Shown here: positions 5,164 to 8,546 of the stretch, one piece after another
Layout of the letters: each line of letters starts with the position of its first letter
Numbering within the stretch: the stretch's first letter is position 1
Source: Halobacteriales archaeon QS_9_67_15
GTDB taxonomy: Archaea > Halobacteriota > Halobacteria > Halobacteriales > Haloarculaceae
DNA length: 8,546 bases
NCBI GenBank assembly: GCA_003023165.1
Contig: PXSD01000050.1
Coordinates: 1 to 8,546, forward strand
Direction of reading: 5' to 3'
Translations under genes and position numbers: made by a program
Notes under the pieces: model-generated
What the model was told of the DNA's origin: nothing
The model's database searches: none
The model's input: the letters and a program-made list of their open reading frames with translations, nothing else

Positions 5164-7008
5164 ATGGGGTACGATATCATGGTTCAGGCGATCTGGCTGG
5201 TAGTGTTCGTCCTCGGAACGTTCTCGGCGGGCTACATCGGGTACTCGAAGTACCTGGCACGGTTCGTCGAGCTCGACGAGGACACGGAGACGCCAGCTCA
5301 CAAGTACGATGATGGACAGGAGTACGTACCGTCGAAGAAGCCGGTACTACTAGGGCATCACTATTCGAGTATCGCGGGCGGGGCACCCGTTGTCGGTCCC
5401 ATCACGGCGGCGATGTGGTGGGGATGGGTGCCCGCGTTCCTGTGGATCGCGATCGGCAACCCGCTGTTCGGGAGCGTCCACGACTTCATGTCGCTGTCGT
5501 CGTCGATCCGCCACGACGGCAAATCGATCGGGTACATAATCGGTGAGTACGTCGGGGAGCGCGGCAAGGACATGATCCTGTGGTTCGCGTTCCTGACGAT
5601 CATCCTCGTGATCGCGGTGTTCGCGCTGGTGGTCGCGCTCGTGTTCAACGCGTATCCCGAGTCCGCGACCGCCAGCGGGATCTTCATCGCGCTGGCGGTG
5701 GTGTTCGGGATGTATCTCTACCGGCTCGACGGGCCGTTTCTGCCGGGCGCAGTCGCGTTCATCGCGATGATCTTCGCCGGCGTCTGGGTCGGTATCCAGT
5801 ACCCGGTCGCGCTCGTGCCGGGCGAGTACGCGCGCGGCGCGACGGTCATCTTCGGCGGTGGACTGCCGTTCCCGGCGGTGCTCGGGAGCGCGAACATCGC
5901 GGCGTGGATCCCGGTGGTGATCATCTACGCCTTCATCGCGAGCGTGCTGCCGGTGTGGGTGTTGCTCCAGCCGCGTGACTTCCTCACCTCGAGCATCCTC
6001 TACACCGGCGTCGGCGGCGTGTTGCTCGCCGTCATCGTCGGCACGATCCTCGGCACGGCGTCCGAGCCGCTGGTGGTCAACCTCGAAGCCTTCCACGGCT
6101 TCTTCGGGAACCCACAGTTCGCGTTCGCACCGCTGTTCCCACTGCTGTTCGTAACCATCGCCTGCGGGACGATCAGCGGGTTCCACTCGCTGGTGTCCTC
6201 GGGCACGACGGCGAAGCAGTTGGACAACGAGACCGACGCCCGCCTCATCGGCTACGGCGGGATGCTCGGTGAGGGGCTGCTGGCGTCGGTCGCGCTGGTC
6301 ACCGTCGCCGTCTACGCGCAGGCCCCCGCGGGCAGCGGTATCGGGCTCGCGCTCCCGAACTTCGCGACCGGTGGCGGGATCATCCTGACGAGCTTCGGGC
6401 TCGCCCAGATCACCGGCGCGACGTTCATGGGCCTCGTGCTCGTGAGCTTCCTGCTGACGAGCACCGACACGGCGATGCGCCTCGGCCGCTACATGTTAGA
6501 GGAGATCGTCGGCACGCCCGAGACCTCGCTCGAAGAGGTCGCGGCCAACCGCTACGTCAACGCCGGAATCCAGGCGTTCCCGGCGTACGTGCTGGTCGCG
6601 TCCGGTCGCTGGGCCGACCTGTGGCCGCTGTTCGGCGGCGCGAACCAGACGCTCGCCGGGCTGGCCCTGCTGGTCGCGACGGTGTGGCTCGCCAACTGGG
6701 ACAGCACGAAGCAGCTGCTGTCGACCGGCGTCCCGATGGCGATCATGTTCACCGTCACGACCTCCGCGCTGCTGTACCTCGCGCTGTACCAGAACCTCTA
6801 CCAGAAGTTCGTTCAGGGGAACTGGGCCGTCGAGGACCCCGGGCTGGCCGCGCAGGCGTCGGCCGGTTTGCAGATCGTGTTAGCACTCGTGTTGGTGTAT
6901 CTGGCGCTCTCTATCCTCCGGATGGGGTACAAGAGCGTCAAGGAAGAACGCGGGCGGTTCTTCGACACCGGGTCGGAGGCACCGCCGGCCGAACCGAGCG
7001 ACGACTGA
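5164..7008 (+). CDS. cstA: CstA family carbon starvation protein (pyruvate/peptide transporter)
   Basis: 614 residues and very hydrophobic, with roughly 16 membrane segments. N-terminal family marks are YSKYLARFVELDED (27-40), the cytoplasmic loop YVPSKKPVLLGHHYSSIAGG (54-73) and PVVGPITAAMWWGWVPAFLWI (75-95). Later marks are CGTISGFHSLVSSGTTAKQL (334-353), STDTAMRLGRYMLEE (433-447) and LWPLFGGANQTLAGLALL (486-503), giving both the CstA and CstA C-terminal domains. Escherichia coli members (CstA, BtsT) take up pyruvate with protons and have been linked to peptide use; the substrate here is inferred from the family. The frame is open back to a GTG at 5071, but the TATA box at 5137-5144 excludes that. 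The ATG at 5179 is the alternative. The gene is alone on its strand, ends 8 bases from the converging gene, and has palindromes upstream that may mediate carbon control. Confidence 0.93.
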   Translation: MGYDIMVQAIWLVVFVLGTFSAGYIGYSKYLARFVELDEDTETPAHKYDDGQEYVPSKKPVLLGHHYSSIAGGAPVVGPITAAMWWGWVPAFLWIAIGNPLFGSVHDFMSLSSSIRHDGKSIGYIIGEYVGERGKDMILWFAFLTIILVIAVFALVVALVFNAYPESATASGIFIALAVVFGMYLYRLDGPFLPGAVAFIAMIFAGVWVGIQYPVALVPGEYARGATVIFGGGLPFPAVLGSANIAAWIPVVIIYAFIASVLPVWVLLQPRDFLTSSILYTGVGGVLLAVIVGTILGTASEPLVVNLEAFHGFFGNPQFAFAPLFPLLFVTIACGTISGFHSLVSSGTTAKQLDNETDARLIGYGGMLGEGLLASVALVTVAVYAQAPAGSGIGLALPNFATGGGIILTSFGLAQITGATFMGLVLVSFLLTSTDTAMRLGRYMLEEIVGTPETSLEEVAANRYVNAGIQAFPAYVLVASGRWADLWPLFGGANQTLAGLALLVATVWLANWDSTKQLLSTGVPMAIMFTVTTSALLYLALYQNLYQKFVQGNWAVEDPGLAAQASAGLQIVLALVLVYLALSILRMGYKSVKEERGRFFDTGSEAPPAEPSDD

Positions 7009-7019
7009 CCTGCAGGTCA
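7006..7019. repeat. 14-bp palindrome joining two convergent stop codons
   Basis: TGACCTGCAGGTCA is perfectly self-complementary. Its first three bases are the cstA stop, and its last three, on the minus strand, are the stop of the converging gene. It could form a shared 3'-end structure only if the central bases loop out, so a function as terminator is weakly supported. Confidence 0.5.
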
Positions 7020-7628
7020 CCCCTGCAGTCGCTGCCGTAAGCGGGCGAGAAAGCCGCTCTCGTCCTCTTCGATACGCTCCCACAGTCGAAACGCCGTGTC
7101 GAGGTCCGTGATCTCGCTCGCGACGATGTCCTCTTGCTCGGGCGCGACGACGACGAGGTTGATCTCGTAGTGGCCGTAGTACCCCTTCTTGAGCATCGTC
7201 CGCTCGCGGAACCCGTCGACGAACTCCCGAACATCCTCGGGGATGCTGTCGGCGACGACCGCGAAGGTGAACTCCGTGGCGTAGTGTTCCTCGTCGGCCT
7301 CGATCCAGTCGTCGGCGGTCTCGTGACCCAGCGAGACCAGCGATTCGAGGTCGGAGACGGTCACGCGGTCGATACGCGTGGTGAAGACGTGGTCGTAGCT
7401 GTCGTGGTGGGCAAAGGAGAGCGCGGGGTGGAGGAAGTGCTTCTGGTGGTGCATCTCCATCTTCCCGTACAGCGTGAACGTCCGACCCGCGACCGTCCGG
7501 TCCTTTTCGAGGTCGTAGTTGAACATCAGACGGTCGCTCACCCGGTCGACGTACTCGTCGTCCCAGTCGGGCACGTCCGGGTCTTCTTCGGCCGGTTCGA
7601 GCGAATCGTACGGATTGTCGGTGCTCAT
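7017..7628 (-). CDS. Haloarchaeal protein of unknown function with a His-rich cluster
   Basis: 203 residues, acidic, with no signal peptide or membrane segment. I cannot name a family with confidence. An acidic N-terminal tail (EPAEEDPDVPDWDDEY, 11-26) leads into a mixed alpha/beta body: VDRVSDRLMFNYDLEKDRT (27-45), FTLYGKMEMHHQKHFLHPAL (51-70), then FAHHDSYDHVFTTR (72-85). H60, H61, H64, H67, H74, H75 and H80 are packed into 21 residues, suggesting a metal site. Later strands include FTFAVVADSIPEDVREFV (120-137) and YGHYEINLVVVAPEQEDIVA (151-170). The frame is open upstream to 7712, but that reading overlaps the cupin gene. The ATG at 7628 has GGAG four bases before it (7633-7636) and lies 13 bases after the cupin stop, so the pair is probably one operon with SD-driven translation here. 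Confidence 0.85.
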   Translation of the reverse strand: MSTDNPYDSLEPAEEDPDVPDWDDEYVDRVSDRLMFNYDLEKDRTVAGRTFTLYGKMEMHHQKHFLHPALSFAHHDSYDHVFTTRIDRVTVSDLESLVSLGHETADDWIEADEEHYATEFTFAVVADSIPEDVREFVDGFRERTMLKKGYYGHYEINLVVVAPEQEDIVASEITDLDTAFRLWERIEEDESGFLARLRQRLQG

Positions 7629-7641
7629 CGTTCTCCAGTGG

Positions 7642-8025
7642 TCACTCGCCGCTCTCGTCGGGTTCGCACGGATGCACGTCGTCGATGGCCGGCGCGCCGA
7701 TACCCAGTGCAACCGCCCGTTCGTCCGCGCTCTCTGGGACGTGCGCTCGCTGCGTACTGTCGGGTTCGACCACGAACGCCTCGTCGGCGGCCACCTCGTG
7801 CGTCCCCTCGGGCGTTTCGACCGCGAGCGTCCCCGAGAGCACGTAGAAGACCTCCTCCTGGTCGTCGTGGTAGTGGTAGGCCAGCGGTATCTCCTCGCCC
7901 GGTTCGGCCTCGTAGCGGTTCACCGCGACGTTCTCCAGTCCCGCCGCGCCCGCGCTCGAGCGCTTGCTACTCGGTCGCTCGGAGGCGGGGTCGATCCCCG
8001 CCACGTCGACGTGATGATATCCCAT
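7642..8025 (-). CDS. Small single-domain cupin protein
   Basis: 127 residues. Cupin motif 1 is clear at 43-65: G43, then H51-x-H53, E57 or E58, and G65 (PGEEIPLAYHYHDD, then EEVFYVLSGTL). Motif 2 is partial, around EAFVVEPDSTQRAHVPES (82-99), with H95 as the likely fourth metal ligand. The length suits a one-domain metal-binding cupin. Such proteins range from sugar isomerases and dioxygenases to small sensors, so the reaction cannot be assigned. The C-terminal tail CEPDESGE is acidic. The frame continues upstream to 8067, but the ATG at 8025 (MGYHHVDVAG) lies about 28 bases from a T-rich TATA-like element and is preferred. It is first in a minus-strand pair with the His-rich protein, and diverges from the 8261 gene. 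Confidence 0.88.
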   Translation of the reverse strand: MGYHHVDVAGIDPASERPSSKRSSAGAAGLENVAVNRYEAEPGEEIPLAYHYHDDQEEVFYVLSGTLAVETPEGTHEVAADEAFVVEPDSTQRAHVPESADERAVALGIGAPAIDDVHPCEPDESGE

Positions 8026-8049
8026 ATCACCCCGAACACGCTCGGACAC

Positions 8050-8057
8050 CAAAAACG
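8050..8057 (-). promoter_or_regulatory. Possible TATA box for the cupin operon
   Basis: On the minus strand the T-run GTTTTTGG lies about 28 bases before the ATG at 8025, consistent with a leaderless transcript. It is less A/T-rich than the other boxes in the window, so the call is tentative. Confidence 0.4.
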
Positions 8058-8224
8058 GTCGCCCCACCGAGGTCCCTCGCAGCCGTCGCGGTTACGCTGT
8101 CGTGACCCGCGGACCGGGCGACGGCCGCTCGGCGTTCGGGCGCGCAACCGCTCGAGCGCGACGGACTCGTTGGCCGGAGGGGCCGCTACGGTGGTCGTGT
8201 CACGACTGTACACAGCAGGCAAGG

Positions 8225-8230
8225 TTTAAC
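8225..8230 (+). promoter_or_regulatory. Possible TATA box for the small CxxC gene
   Basis: TTTAAC within GGTTTAACC lies about 33 bases before the ATG at 8261, predicting a leader of roughly 8-10 bases. It supports the first ATG over the in-frame ATG at 8300. Confidence 0.45.
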
Positions 8231-8260
8231 CCGACAGAGAGCGAACGAGCCAACGGATCG

Positions 8261-8470
8261 ATGGCTCCGAAAGAATCAGAGGCGTGTGGTCGATGCAGTA
8301 TGACCACGGCCATAGACGCGGGGACAGACGGCGAACGCGACCCGTTCAGCGACGAACGAATCGAAGTACCCGAAGACGAGATGCGGAAAGCCGCGGCCCC
8401 GCTGGTCGCGGCGGGACGCGTCAAGCACAAGCTGAACGAGCTCGCGACGAGGCTCACTTACGGCCGATAG
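8261..8470 (+). CDS. Small acidic protein of unknown function with CxxC
   Basis: 69 residues; no family recognised. The N-terminal part MAPKESEACGRCSM contains C9-x-x-C12. A polar, acidic middle DGERDPFSDERIEVPEDEM follows, then a basic, helical end RKAAAPLVAAGRVKHKLNELATRLTYGR. A second in-frame ATG at 8300 would give 56 residues starting MTTAIDAGTDG and would omit the CxxC. The TATA-like TTTAAC at 8225 favours the first. The stop is only four bases before the GTG of the next gene, so the two are probably co-transcribed and may be functionally linked. It is soluble, with no signal peptide. It is transcribed divergently from the cupin operon. Confidence 0.65.
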   Translation: MAPKESEACGRCSMTTAIDAGTDGERDPFSDERIEVPEDEMRKAAAPLVAAGRVKHKLNELATRLTYGR

Positions 8471-8474
8471 ACAC

Positions 8475-8546
8475 GTGGAAGAGAGCGTCTCGGGATTCAA
8501 GACCCGCGGCGGCTGGGTCGACACCGTCGAACACGGCGAGCGCATC
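8475..8546 (+). CDS. N-terminal 24 codons of a probable DUF5828-type haloarchaeal protein (3' end outside window)
   Basis: A GTG start four bases after the preceding stop opens a frame that stays open to the window edge. The visible residues, VEESVSGFKTRGGWVDTVEH then GERI, resemble the conserved start 'MEES-x-SGFK-x-RG-x-W-x-x-VVEHGERI' that I recall for DUF5828 proteins, a haloarchaeal family of unknown function. The assignment rests on these 24 residues only. No Shine-Dalgarno sequence is evident before the GTG, which fits translational coupling to the small CxxC gene just upstream. Confidence 0.55.
   Translation, partial: MEESVSGFKTRGGWVDTVEHGERI

Noticed and set aside
5350..6186. Minus-strand 278-codon frame inside cstA
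   Set aside because: The product is a low-complexity Asp/Glu/Arg/His string typical of antisense translation of hydrophobic GC-rich genes. It has no promoter or family resemblance.
1..8546. CRISPR array, toxin-antitoxin pair, restriction or other defence cassette
   Set aside because: There are no regularly spaced direct repeats, and no nuclease, methylase, helicase or antitoxin-like protein among the supported genes.

Overview
The window looks like chromosomal DNA of a halophilic archaeon (class Halobacteria). The GC content is very high, the predicted proteins are acidic (many Asp and Glu), and most genes have a TATA-like box about 25-35 bases before the start codon with little or no leader. 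Several products belong to families known mainly or only from haloarchaea. No genus can be assigned from the sequence alone.

Layout, left to right. Positions 1-435 hold the 3' end of a tRNA-guanine(15) transglycosylase-like gene (archaeosine pathway), followed by a stem-loop and a gene-poor stretch. A minus-strand DCC-family (DUF393) thiol-disulfide oxidoreductase lies at 795-1241, followed by a second gene-poor stretch. Plus-strand genes then encode an SRPBCC-fold protein (1649-2059) and a 74-residue zinc-finger protein (2155-2379). Next is a tight two-gene operon: a 103-residue orphan protein (2518-2829) overlapping by one base a Get3/ArsA-type ATPase (2829-3836). A 10-bp stem-loop follows it.

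The middle, 3837-4957, is the most irregular part. It holds a start-less minus-strand membrane-peptide reading frame, a perfect 10-bp-arm palindrome, and a haloarchaeal lipoprotein gene of the DUF6517 type. That gene is broken by an 82-bp MITE-like inverted-repeat insertion. Removing exactly 83 bp restores one open frame of 212 codons.

The right part has cstA (5164-7008), a large carbon-starvation-family transporter likely to import pyruvate or peptides, with palindromes in its AT-rich promoter region. It converges on a two-gene minus-strand unit: a cupin (7642-8025) followed by a His-rich protein of unknown function (7017-7628). A divergent small gene with a CxxC motif (8261-8470) sits just before the first 24 codons of a probable DUF5828-type gene (8475 to the window edge).

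Most of this is housekeeping or conserved haloarchaeal material. No CRISPR array, tRNA, rRNA, full transposase or defence cassette is visible. The strongest points for follow-up are the MITE-disrupted lipoprotein, the orphan partner of the Get3-like ATPase, and the palindrome with the start-less peptide between them.
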